Translations under genes and position numbers: made by a program | DNA from: Actinotalea sp. Marseille-Q4924 | Lineage (GTDB): Bacteria > Actinomycetota > Actinomycetes > Actinomycetales > Cellulomonadaceae | NCBI RefSeq assembly: GCF_916618755.1 | Contig: NZ_CAKAKB010000003.1 | Location: 1-64,000 of the forward strand | DNA: 64,000 nt | Reading direction: 5' to 3' | In this document: positions 45,710 to 53,802 of the stretch, piece by piece | Numbering within the stretch: the first letter of the stretch is position 1 | Layout of the letters: each line of letters starts with the position of its first letter | Notes under the pieces: generated by a model | Told to the model about the DNA's origin: nothing | The model's input: only the letters and a program-made list of their open reading frames with translations | Database searches by the model: none

Positions 45710-46197
45710 CGGCGCTCGTCGTCGGGCTGGGCAGCCGGGACCGCGGCGACGACGGCGTCGGCCCGGCGGTCGCGGCCGCGGTGGCGGCACTGGGCGTGCC
45801 GGGGCTGCGCGTCGTGGTCCACGAGGACCCCACCTGCCTGGTCGAGGTGTGGGGCGACGCCGAGACCGTCGTCGTCGTGGACGCGGTCCGCTCGGGCGCG
45901 CCGCCGGGCACCGTGCACGTCCTCGACGCGACGGCCGGCACCCTGGCCGACCGGGCGTGGGCGCGGACGGGCCGTGGCGGGACGCACGCCTTCGGCCTCG
46001 CGGCGGCCGTCGAGCTGGCCCGGGCGCTGCGGCGACTGCCCCCGCGCCTGGTGCTCGTCGGGGTGGAGGCGTCCTCCTTCGGGCACGGCGAGCCGCTCGG
46101 CCCGGAGGTCGCCGACGCCGTCGCCCACGCCGTGCGGACCGTGACGGACCTGCTGGCGCCGGTCGCGGCCGGGGAGGCGGGCCATGTGCCTCGGTGA
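45706..46197 (+). CDS. Hydrogenase maturation endopeptidase (M52, HyaD/HycI type)
   Basis: 163 residues from GTG 45706. VVGLGSRDRGDDGVGPAVA holds the nickel-sensing Glu/Asp position, and VVVVDAVRSGAPPGTVHVL the second Asp. THAFGLAAAVELAR carries the conserved His. It trims the C-terminus of the large subunit once Ni and Fe are in place. It overlaps the large-subunit gene by 4 nt and hypC by 14 nt. Confidence 0.9.
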   Translation: MTALVVGLGSRDRGDDGVGPAVAAAVAALGVPGLRVVVHEDPTCLVEVWGDAETVVVVDAVRSGAPPGTVHVLDATAGTLADRAWARTGRGGTHAFGLAAAVELARALRRLPPRLVLVGVEASSFGHGEPLGPEVADAVAHAVRTVTDLLAPVAAGEAGHVPR

Positions 46198-46459
46198 GGT
46201 CGTCCAGGTCTCCGCGACGCTGCCGGACGGGGTGGTCGAGACGACCGGTCCGCGCGGCGGCCGCGTGTCCCTGCTGGCGCTCGAGGGGCCGGTCGCGGTC
46301 GGCGACTGGCTGCTCGTGCACTCCGGCTTCGCGCTCGAGCGCCTCACCGACGCCGAGGCCCGGGCTGCCCTCGCCCTGCGCTCCGGCGCCGACGACCCCG
46401 ACCACGTCCCGAACCCCGACCCCACCGACGGCCCCGCGGCCCGCCGACAGGAGACCTGA
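46184..46459 (+). CDS. hypC: Hydrogenase assembly chaperone HypC/HybG
   Basis: 91 residues. MCLGEVVQV with Cys2, which binds the Fe(CN)2CO precursor and the large subunit, then VSLLALEGPVAVGDWLLVHSGFALERL is the full HypC OB fold. The C-terminal 25 residues are an acidic, disordered tail not found in short HypC proteins. It is the only hyp gene in the window; hypA, B, D, E and F must be elsewhere if the enzyme is matured. The start overlaps the end of the protease gene by 14 nt. Confidence 0.92.
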   Translation: MCLGEVVQVSATLPDGVVETTGPRGGRVSLLALEGPVAVGDWLLVHSGFALERLTDAEARAALALRSGADDPDHVPNPDPTDGPAARRQET

Positions 46460-46460
46460 C

Positions 46461-47375
46461 ATGACCAGCACTCGACGCACCGGCCTCCTCCTGGCCCTGA
46501 CCACGGCCTGCATCAGCGGCGTCGCCGTCTTCCTCAACGGCTACGGCGTGCGGGCGTTCGGCGACGCGACCGCCTACACCACGGCCAAGAACCTCGTCGC
46601 CGCCCTGGTCCTCGTGGGCATCGTCGCCGCCGGCGGCGCCGGCGCACGCCTGACCCGGCCGACCGGCCGCCGCGAGTGGGTCGGCCTCGGGCTCGTCGCC
46701 GTCGTCGGCGGCAGCGTGCCGTTCGTCCTGTTCTTCGAGGGACTCGCCCGGGCCTCGTCCAGCCAGTCGGCGGTCATCCACAAGACGCTGCTCGTCTGGG
46801 TGGCCCTGCTCGCCGTCCCGCTGCTGCACGAGAAGCTGACGGCCTGGCACGGCCTCGCCTTCCTGCTGCTCGTGGTCGCGCAGGTCGGGCTGGTGGGCGG
46901 AGTGCCGAGCGGCATGGCCACGGGCGAGGTCATGATCCTCGCCGCGACGCTCCTGTGGTCGGTCGAGGTCGTGCTCGCGAAGCGGCTGCTGTCCGGACTG
47001 TCGTCGTGGACGCTCGGCGTCGCGCGGATGGCGGGCGGCTCCGTGGTGCTCGTCGCGTGGTCCGCGACGCAGGGCCACCTTGCCGGCCTCGGGGCCGTGG
47101 ACGCGGCGGGCTGGGGCTGGGTCCTGCTGACCGGGCTGATCCTCGCGGGCTACGTCGCGACGTGGTTCGGCGCCCTGGCGCGCGCGCAGGCCGTCGACGT
47201 GACCGCCGTGCTCGTGCTCGCCGTACCCATCACGGCGGTCCTCGCCGCCGTGGTCGACGGCACCGCTCTCCGTCCGCAGGCGCTGTGGCTGCTCATGGTC
47301 GTCGCGGGCGCCGGCCTCGTGAGCCGGCAGGTCTGGACGCGTCCGACGCTGCCCGCGGTGGTGCCGGCGACGTGA
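46461..47375 (+). CDS. EamA/DMT-superfamily transporter
   Basis: 304 residues, ten predicted transmembrane helices in two EamA repeats (about 5-140 and 155-298). FFEGLARASSSQSAVIHKTLLVWVALLAVPLLHEKL is the typical end of repeat 1 with its conserved Glu-Lys. ATG 46461 has CAGGAG upstream and lies one base after hypC. The substrate is unknown. Position within the hydrogenase operon suggests a linked function, but nothing in the sequence points to nickel. Confidence 0.85.
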   Translation: MTSTRRTGLLLALTTACISGVAVFLNGYGVRAFGDATAYTTAKNLVAALVLVGIVAAGGAGARLTRPTGRREWVGLGLVAVVGGSVPFVLFFEGLARASSSQSAVIHKTLLVWVALLAVPLLHEKLTAWHGLAFLLLVVAQVGLVGGVPSGMATGEVMILAATLLWSVEVVLAKRLLSGLSSWTLGVARMAGGSVVLVAWSATQGHLAGLGAVDAAGWGWVLLTGLILAGYVATWFGALARAQAVDVTAVLVLAVPITAVLAAVVDGTALRPQALWLLMVVAGAGLVSRQVWTRPTLPAVVPAT

Positions 47376-48190
47376 GCACGTCGCGAGGGCTGACCGCCGC
47401 CGGGGACCCCGGCGGCGGCCCCCTGCTGTTCGCGCGGTACGCCTACCCGCCCAACGAGCTGGGCTACTGCGGCCCCGACGCCTCGCGCGAGCTCCTCGAG
47501 CGCGCCGACGCCGCCACGACAGGTGGCACGGCCGACGACGGCGGCCTGCGTCGGCAGGCCCGCGGCTTCGAGGGCGCCTGGCCGTACCTGGAGCTCATCG
47601 CCCATGCGAACGGCCTGGCGGATCCGTTGGACCGGAGGGTGGTGGAGGCCTACTGGGTGGGCAACGACCTGCTGCGCGCGGTCGGCGTGGCAGCCCTCGG
47701 CGACTCCCTCGAGGAGAGGTTCCGGCCTCGCGGCCGCGCGGTGTGGCAGGGTGTCGCGGGCGCTGTGGACGGGCCGGGACGTGCCGTGCCGCACCACAGC
47801 TTCCACGTCCTCGCGGTCTACCCGTGGGCCGGGCTGCTGCGCTCGGGTGTCCGCGACGAGGCACTCCGCGTGCTGGACCGCTGCCGCATCCGCTGGGGCC
47901 AGGTGCTCGAGACGTCCGCGTGTCACGCGCTCATCCGGACCCGGCCCCTGCGGTGGGACGGCCGGCGCCTCGGTGAGGGCCCGGAGGTCGTGGAGCGCGT
48001 GCTGACGCGTCTCGACGGCTACGGTCTCGCGCCGACGCTGACTCCGGGAGACTGGTGCTCGGCCCACTGGGAGTGGGCGTGCGACCGCCTCGACCGGCGC
48101 GGACTCGTCGCGCTGCGCTCGTGGACCCGGCAGCAGCTCGCGGTCGTCAACGGGCTCGACCGCCCGGCGCCGGCGCAGGTGCTCGCCTGA
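47372..48190 (+). CDS. Hypothetical protein linked to the hydrogenase operon (DUF6390-like)
   Basis: 272 residues from GTG 47372, which overlaps the transporter stop (GTGA). No signal or membrane helix. LLFARYAYPPNELGYCGPDASRELLERA, ARGFEGAWPYLELIAHANG, DPLDRRVVEAYWVGNDLL, VPHHSFHVLAVYPWAGLL and LTPGDWCSAHWEWACDRL look strongly conserved, with several His, Cys and Trp. I recall this as a DUF6390-type protein found beside actinobacterial group 3b hydrogenases. The His/Cys content allows metal binding, but no function is known. Last gene of the operon. Confidence 0.75.
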   Translation: MSTSRGLTAAGDPGGGPLLFARYAYPPNELGYCGPDASRELLERADAATTGGTADDGGLRRQARGFEGAWPYLELIAHANGLADPLDRRVVEAYWVGNDLLRAVGVAALGDSLEERFRPRGRAVWQGVAGAVDGPGRAVPHHSFHVLAVYPWAGLLRSGVRDEALRVLDRCRIRWGQVLETSACHALIRTRPLRWDGRRLGEGPEVVERVLTRLDGYGLAPTLTPGDWCSAHWEWACDRLDRRGLVALRSWTRQQLAVVNGLDRPAPAQVLA

Positions 48191-48318
48191 CGGCACTGGT
48201 CCGACGGCACCGGCCCGGACGGCGCCGGCCGCGGGCGCGGCCTCTCCGCGGCGTCTCACGAAACAGCGAATTCACACATCACTTGTCAGGCAAATAGGTC
48301 AAAAGGGACGGGTGCTAC

Positions 48319-48374
48319 TTGGCAGTAACTCGCTGGGGTGATCCAATGCGCCCGTGCTGTGACACACAGTCACA
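48319..48374 (+). promoter_or_regulatory. Promoter and operator-like palindrome of the subtilase gene
   Basis: TTGGCA (48319-48324), 17 nt, TCCAAT (48342-48347) form a plausible vegetative promoter in an unusually AT-rich stretch. Just after the expected transcript start, TGTGAC-N5-GTCACA (48358-48374) is a perfect 6-bp-arm palindrome in a repressor position. It resembles a CRP site but has one extra central base. Confidence 0.5.
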
Positions 48375-48394
48375 GACCTAGGTATGGGGGTCAC

Positions 48395-51300
48395 ATGTCA
48401 CGCAGGACGATGGCCGCACTCGTCGCAGCCTCCGTCGCGGTCGTGGGGGCAGCGTTGCCCGCCACGGCCGAGGTGGGCGCCACGAGCGCGCCCGCGACCA
48501 CCCCGCCCATGGCGGCGGACGACAGGACGGCGGTGACGCCGGCGCAGGAGCAGCGCCTGGTGCAGAACCGGTACGTCGTCCTCATGAAGGCCGACCCCGT
48601 GGTCGGCTACGAGGGAGGTGTCCCCGGGATCGCGCCGACGAAGCCGTCGGGCGGTGAGGGTGTCGACACCGGCAGCGCCTCCGTGCGCGAGTACGTGCAG
48701 CACCTCAAGGAGCAGCGCAAGGAGTCGCGCAAGGCGGCAGCCGTGCCGGAGGCCGCGGTGGAGGCGGAGTACAGCTTCGCCGTCAACGGCTTCGCGGCCG
48801 AGCTCACCGAGGAGCAGGCGCAGCGGCTCGCCAAGCAGGAGGGCGTCCTCGCGGTGCGGGCCGACACGCTCCAGCAGCCGCAGACCGACGCCTCCGGCGA
48901 GTTCCTGGGCCTGACCGGCCCGGACGACGCCTGGGCCGAGGGCTACACCGGCGAGGGCGTCGTCGTCGGCGTCATCGACACCGGCATCTGGCCCGAGCAC
49001 CCGTCCTTCGCCGACGACGGCACCTACCCGGACCCCGTGGGTGTCGCCGAGGGGATCCCGTGCGAGTTCGGGACCACCCCGGGCAACGAGGACGACGCGG
49101 CGTTCGAGTGCAACAACAAGCTGCTGGGCGCCCGTGACATGCGGGCCGCGTACAACAGCGTCGTCGGCCCGGAGCTGTACGACTCGGCGCGTGACGCCGA
49201 CGGCCACGGCACGCACGTCGCCTCCACGGCGGCGGGCAACGCCGGCGTCCAGGCCGAGGTGCTCGGCTCGCAGATCGGCGCCGTGAGCGGCGTCGCGCCG
49301 CGGGCACAGGTCCTCGCCTACAAGGTGTGCGGCGACCTCGGGTGCTTCACCTCCGACCTGGCCGGTGGCATCGACCAGGCCGTCGCGGACGGCGTCGACG
49401 TCATCAACTACTCCATCGGCGGCGGTGCCGGCCCCGTGGGCCCGGACGACCTGGCGTTCCTCTTCGCGAACGCCGCGGGGATCTTCGTCGCCACGTCGGC
49501 CGGCAACGACGGCCCGGCCCCCGGCACCGTGGGCTCGCCGGCGGTGTTCCCGTGGCTGACGAGCGTCGGTGCGTCGACCCACGACCGCGGCTTCGCCGGC
49601 AGCGTCACGCTGGGCGACGGTCGGACGTTCGAGGGTGCCAGCATCACGGGCGGCCTCGAGGCGACTCGGGTCGTCGACGCGGCCGACTACGGCAACGAGC
49701 TCTGCCTCCTCGACACGTTCGAGGCTGACCTCAGCGGCACGGTCGTGCTCTGCAAGCGGGGGCAGATCGCCCGCGTCGAGAAGAGCCAGGCGGTCTTCGA
49801 GGCCGGCGGGGCCGGCATGGTGCTCTACGACGTCAGTGACGACGCCGCGCTGGTCACCGACAACCACTGGGTGCCGTCCGTGCACGTCAACCTCAGCGCC
49901 GGTCAGGCCGTCAAGGCCTACGTCGACGCCGAGGGCGAGGCGGCCACGGCCGCCATCACCGGCGGCGAGACCGTCGCGGCGCAGGGCTCCGTCATGGCGG
50001 ACTTCTCCTCCCGCGGCCCGAACGCCGTGACGGCGGACGTCATCGTCCCGGACGTCACCGCGCCCGGCGTGAACATCCTCGCCGGCCACACCCCGACGCC
50101 GACCCTCGGCGCCCCGGGGCAGCTGTTCCAGTCGATCAGCGGCACGTCGATGTCCAGCCCGCACGTGGCGGGGCTCTTCGCCCTGCTCAAGCAGGCGCAC
50201 CCGGACTGGTCGCCGGCCGCGGCCAAGTCGGCGATCATGACGACCGCCCGTCAGGACGTCGTCAAGGAGGACGGCGTCACGCCGGCCGACCCGTTCGACA
50301 TGGGTGCGGGTCACGTGGAGCCGAGCGGCACGGACAAGGGCTCGGTGTTCCAGCCGGGCCTCGTCTACGACGCGGGCTTCACCGAGTACCTCGGCTTCCT
50401 CTGCGGGATCGAGGCGGACGTCTTCGCGGACCCGGCGGCGACCTGCGGCCGCCTCGCGTCGAACGGCGTGCCGACGGACCCGAGCGGGCTCAACCTCGCC
50501 TCGATCGCCATCGGTGAGCTGGCGGGCAGCCAGACCATCACGCGCACGATCACCAACGTCACGGAGGAGAACGCGGCCACCACGTACCGCGCGAGCGTCC
50601 AGGCGCCCGAGGGCTTCGACGTGACCGTGAGCCCGTCGCAGGTCACCCTGCGGCGCGGCGAGTCGGCCACCGTCGAGATCACCGTGACGACGCTCGAGGG
50701 CGCACCGGAGGGCGAGTTCTCCTTCGGCTCGCTGACCTGGCAGTCGATGCGCGGCAGCGCGAAGAACGCCAAGGCCGGTCCGTACGAGGTCCGCAGCCCG
50801 ATCGCCGTGCGTGCCGTGGCGATCGACACCCCGCCGGTCGTCTCCGGCACGGGCACCGACGGCAGCGTCACCGTGCCCGTGGTCTTCGGGTACGAGGGCG
50901 CCTACGCGGCCTCCGCGCACGGGCTCGTCCCGGCGACGGTGACCGCCGGCTCCGTCGGGCAGGACCCCGACCAGACGCCGTTCACCCCGGACGACGGTGC
51001 GGGCATCACCGCCCACACGTTCGAGGTCACCGAGGCGGCCGTCGCGCGCTGGCGGCTCGTGGAGGGCACGGCCGACACCGACCTCGACGTGTTCGTGGTC
51101 GGCCCGGACGGCGAGCAGGTCGCCACCAGCACCAACGGTGGGACGAACGAGCTGGTCACGCTCACGACGCCGGCGTCGGGGACGTACACGGTGTACATCC
51201 ACGGCTGGCAGACGGGCGGGACGTCGATCGCCTACGACCTCGAGAGCTGGTTCGTCCCGCTCGCGACCGGCGGCTCGCTGGAGATCACCAGCGCGCCGAC

Positions 51301-51439
51301 GGAGGCGACCATCGCCGCGTCGGCCGACGTCGTGGCCTCGTGGACGGGCGCGGCAGCGGGTGTCGACCACCTCGGTGCCGTGGCCCACAGCCGCGGTGAC
51401 GAGCTCCTCGGGCTGACCCTCGTGGAGGTCACCGGCTGA
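48395..51439 (+). CDS. Large secreted subtilisin-like serine protease (S8) with PA insert
   Basis: 1014 residues from ATG 48395, preceded by GGGGG. ATG 48338 lies upstream of the likely transcript start and before the signal peptide. Domains: Sec signal peptide (about 1-26), I9-type propeptide (about 55-160), S8 catalytic domain with Asp195 (VIDTGIW), His271 (GHGTHVAS) and Ser585 (GTSMSSPHVAG), a PA domain inserted at about 400-540, a fibronectin-III-like domain (about 690-800) and a C-terminal PPC-like beta domain (DTDLDVFVVGPDGEQVATS). The layout matches plant cucumisin-like and actinobacterial exoproteases. Likely function is extracellular protein digestion. No cell-wall anchor was seen. 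Confidence 0.93.
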   Translation: MSRRTMAALVAASVAVVGAALPATAEVGATSAPATTPPMAADDRTAVTPAQEQRLVQNRYVVLMKADPVVGYEGGVPGIAPTKPSGGEGVDTGSASVREYVQHLKEQRKESRKAAAVPEAAVEAEYSFAVNGFAAELTEEQAQRLAKQEGVLAVRADTLQQPQTDASGEFLGLTGPDDAWAEGYTGEGVVVGVIDTGIWPEHPSFADDGTYPDPVGVAEGIPCEFGTTPGNEDDAAFECNNKLLGARDMRAAYNSVVGPELYDSARDADGHGTHVASTAAGNAGVQAEVLGSQIGAVSGVAPRAQVLAYKVCGDLGCFTSDLAGGIDQAVADGVDVINYSIGGGAGPVGPDDLAFLFANAAGIFVATSAGNDGPAPGTVGSPAVFPWLTSVGASTHDRGFAGSVTLGDGRTFEGASITGGLEATRVVDAADYGNELCLLDTFEADLSGTVVLCKRGQIARVEKSQAVFEAGGAGMVLYDVSDDAALVTDNHWVPSVHVNLSAGQAVKAYVDAEGEAATAAITGGETVAAQGSVMADFSSRGPNAVTADVIVPDVTAPGVNILAGHTPTPTLGAPGQLFQSISGTSMSSPHVAGLFALLKQAHPDWSPAAAKSAIMTTARQDVVKEDGVTPADPFDMGAGHVEPSGTDKGSVFQPGLVYDAGFTEYLGFLCGIEADVFADPAATCGRLASNGVPTDPSGLNLASIAIGELAGSQTITRTITNVTEENAATTYRASVQAPEGFDVTVSPSQVTLRRGESATVEITVTTLEGAPEGEFSFGSLTWQSMRGSAKNAKAGPYEVRSPIAVRAVAIDTPPVVSGTGTDGSVTVPVVFGYEGAYAASAHGLVPATVTAGSVGQDPDQTPFTPDDGAGITAHTFEVTEAAVARWRLVEGTADTDLDVFVVGPDGEQVATSTNGGTNELVTLTTPASGTYTVYIHGWQTGGTSIAYDLESWFVPLATGGSLEITSAPTEATIAASADVVASWTGAAAGVDHLGAVAHSRGDELLGLTLVEVTG

Positions 51440-51460
51440 CCGAGCGATCCGGCAGGGCAG

Positions 51461-51494
51461 CGGCGGGGGCGCCCGGGGGGGGCCCCCCCCGCCG
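51461..51494. terminator. Bidirectional terminator with G8C8 core
   Basis: CGGCGGGGG (51461-51469) pairs with CCCCCGCCG (51486-51494); alternatively G8 (51475-51482) pairs with C8 (51483-51490). It lies between convergent genes and could stop both. The homopolymers are also a likely place for base-count errors. Confidence 0.5.
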
Positions 51495-51506
51495 TCGTGC
51501 GTGCGG

Positions 51507-51992
51507 TCAGCGGTCCGGCTCGGTCTGCGCGGGCGGCTGCGGGTTCTCGCACAGGAAGAGGCCACGTCGGCCGCCCGAGTGGTACTCCACCGTCCGGCCG
51601 CCGGCCTCGAGGACGACGAGCCGTCCCGGCGTGAGCGCCTGCGTGTAGGCCATGCCCGGGGCGGGGCAGCCCAGGGAGCCGTCCCGCCACGTCACCGCCT
51701 CGTCGCGGACGACGGTCACCGAGGCAGGCTCGACGCCCAGCCGCTCGGCGAGGTCCGCGACGGCGTCGGCGGCCGTCGTGCCGACCGGAGGGCCACCGGG
51801 TGACGGTGTGCCGCCCGGGGCCTTCGTGGAGCTGCTGTCGGGCTCGGGGGTGAGGATCACGGTGGGCTCCGTCGGGTCCGGTGTCGGTGAGGCGTCAGGG
51901 CCGCCCGGCGACTCGCCGGTGCCGCTCGCGCAGGCCGTGAGGACCGCCGCGAGGGCGATGCCGACCAGGGCCGTGCTGCCGGTGCGTCTCAT
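51507..51992 (-). CDS. Putative lipoprotein of unknown function
   Basis: 161 residues from ATG 51992 with GGAGAGGGGG upstream. Signal peptide MRRTGSTALVGIALAAVLTAC, lipobox LTAC. A Pro/Ser/Thr-rich linker (about 25-65) leads to a small domain: DAVADLAERLGVEPASVTVVRDEAVTWRDGSLGCPAPGMAYTQ, then VVLEAGGRTVEYHSGG and LCENP. The WRDGSLGCPAPGMAYTQ block is recurrent in bacterial lipoproteins of unknown function; Cys in SLGCP and LFLCE may pair. Extracytoplasmic; role unknown. Confidence 0.75.
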   Translation of the reverse strand: MRRTGSTALVGIALAAVLTACASGTGESPGGPDASPTPDPTEPTVILTPEPDSSSTKAPGGTPSPGGPPVGTTAADAVADLAERLGVEPASVTVVRDEAVTWRDGSLGCPAPGMAYTQALTPGRLVVLEAGGRTVEYHSGGRRGLFLCENPQPPAQTEPDR

Positions 51993-52068
51993 CGCGCCCC
52001 CTCTCCGCTGCCATCCTGCCTCGCGCGGCGTCGTCGGGCGCCCGGGGACCGGCGACCGCGCCGGACGC

Positions 52069-53802
52069 TCAGCCGGCCTGGTCGTACGTGTCCACCACGG
52101 CGACGTCGAGCGCGAACTCCACGGGGAACGACCCGAAGAGCAGCCGCCCGGCCTCCGCCGCCGAGTCCCGGACCGCCGTCGCGACGTCGTCGGCCAGCTC
52201 CTGCGGCGTGTGGACCACGACCTCGTCGTGGAGGAAGAACACGAGGTGCGGACGGCGGTTCCGTGCCGTCCGTCCGCCGGACCCGTCCGCGCCGGGGACC
52301 GGGAGCTCCAGCAGACGACGGCGCAGCGCGGCCATCCAGCACAGCGCCCACTCCGCGGCCGTCCCCTGGACCACGAAGTTGCGGGTGAACCGGCCCCGGT
52401 CGCGCCGGTGACGCTGGGCCAGGCGGACGTCCTCCGGTCGAGCCTCCTGCGACGACGCGGCCTCGACGGACGCCAGCCAGCGCGCCCCGGGAGGGGGCGA
52501 CGTCCGGCCGAGCCAGGTGGTGCCGACCTCCCCGCGCTCGCCGGCGCGCGCGGCCGACTCCACCAGGCCGACGGCGCGCGGGTACGCCCGGGTGAGCTGC
52601 GGCATGAGCGCCGCGCCCGCCCCTGTCGTGGCCCCGTAGATCGCGCCGAGCATCGCGTACTTCGCCTGCTCCCGGGTCTGGACCGCCCCCGACTCGACGA
52701 CGCCCGCGTAGAGGTCCGCGCGGCGCGCCGCCGCGGCCATCGCGAGGTCACCGGCCATCGCGGCGAGCACGCGCGGCTCCAGCTGCGCCGCGTCTGCCGC
52801 GACGAGCCTCCAGCCCGGGTCGGCGCGCACCGCTGCCCGCACGGCGGCGGGCAGCTGGAGGGCGCCCCCGCCGCTCGTCGCCCACCGGCCGGTGACGACG
52901 CCGCCGGGCACGTAGTCCGGCCGGAACCGGCCGTCCCGCACCCACTGCTCGCGCCAGGCCCAGCCGTTGGCGCTGAGCAGGCGCGCGAGCCTCTTGTACT
53001 CCAGGAGAGGCTCGACGACGTCGTGCTGCAGGGCCGCGATCTCGTGCCGGCGGGTGCTCGTGACGTCCAGCCCGGCCCGCCGCAGCGCCCGCAGGAGGTC
53101 CGACTGCGAGTCCGGGTTGAGGCCCGGCTGCTCCAGGAGGCTCCGGATGCGCCCGGCGAGCGCGTCGAGGCGGGCGGGCCGTCCGCCCGTCCGGGGCCGG
53201 GGCCCGACCAGGTCCTCGAGCAGGGCGTCGTGCGCGTCGGCGTCCCACGGCAGGCCGTCGTGGTGCATCTCCGCGGCGACGAGCGCCCCGGTGGACTCGG
53301 CCGCCAGCAGGAGCCGGAGGCGCGCCGGGTCGCGGGCGCCGGCGACCGCGGCGAGCTGCAGCCGCAGCTCCTCGAGCGCGTCGAGGGCCGCGCCCGTCCC
53401 GGACACGTCTGCCTCGTCGAAGAGGCTCGCGGGGCGGTCTGTCGGCGGCTCGGCCACGGGCGAGAGCGCGTCCCAGGCGCCGGGCTCCGCCCGCGCGAGG
53501 GCGGAGTCGGCGCAGCGGTCGGACCGCCGCAGGATCGCGTGGCACAGGCGCAGGTCGTGGCACCGCCGCACGCGCACACCCGCCGCGAGGAGCGCCGGGT
53601 ACCGGCGGGCGGTGTCGTCCCACACCCACCGTGGCCCGCCGTCCGCCTCGCGCTCGGCGACCGCCTCGGCGAGGTGCGCGGCGTCGAGGACGAGCCGCGC
53701 CCCGGGTGTGCCGTCGTCGTCGACGTGCTGCAGGGCGACGGTGCCCGTGTCGCGGGCGCCGACGGCGGTGGCCGGCGCGTCGACGAGGACGAGTCCGGTC
53801 AC
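52069..53802 (-). CDS. DNA polymerase I-like protein (degenerate exonuclease plus polymerase)
   Basis: 577 residues from GTG 53802, which overlaps the mutase stop (GTGA). No 5' nuclease domain. The N-terminal third corresponds to the 3'-5' exonuclease fold, but I see none of the DxE/DEDD acids. The polymerase half retains key acids: motif A is ADAAQLEPRVLAAMAGD (Asp and Glu kept, DYSQIELR altered), the O-helix region is EQAKYAMLGAIYGATTGAG and motif C is LHDEVVVHTPQE. This is the actinobacterial group annotated as bifunctional 3'-5' exonuclease/DNA polymerase, distinct from the replicative-repair PolA. Its role is unknown. Confidence 0.85.
   Translation of the reverse strand: MTGLVLVDAPATAVGARDTGTVALQHVDDDGTPGARLVLDAAHLAEAVAEREADGGPRWVWDDTARRYPALLAAGVRVRRCHDLRLCHAILRRSDRCADSALARAEPGAWDALSPVAEPPTDRPASLFDEADVSGTGAALDALEELRLQLAAVAGARDPARLRLLLAAESTGALVAAEMHHDGLPWDADAHDALLEDLVGPRPRTGGRPARLDALAGRIRSLLEQPGLNPDSQSDLLRALRRAGLDVTSTRRHEIAALQHDVVEPLLEYKRLARLLSANGWAWREQWVRDGRFRPDYVPGGVVTGRWATSGGGALQLPAAVRAAVRADPGWRLVAADAAQLEPRVLAAMAGDLAMAAAARRADLYAGVVESGAVQTREQAKYAMLGAIYGATTGAGAALMPQLTRAYPRAVGLVESAARAGERGEVGTTWLGRTSPPPGARWLASVEAASSQEARPEDVRLAQRHRRDRGRFTRNFVVQGTAAEWALCWMAALRRRLLELPVPGADGSGGRTARNRRPHLVFFLHDEVVVHTPQELADDVATAVRDSAAEAGRLLFGSFPVEFALDVAVVDTYDQAG

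Noticed and set aside
48358-48374. Calling the palindrome before the subtilase a CRP site
   Set aside because: CRP sites have TGTGA-N6-TCACA; here there are seven central bases, so only an unspecified operator is claimed.
48398-51565. 1055-codon minus-strand frame opposite the subtilase
   Set aside because: Complete antisense overlap with a protease having an intact catalytic triad; composition Arg/Asp/Val-rich and featureless.
38581-51992. Genomic island with mobile element
   Set aside because: No integrase, transposase, direct repeats or tRNA gene was seen at the borders, so only an accessory stretch is proposed.
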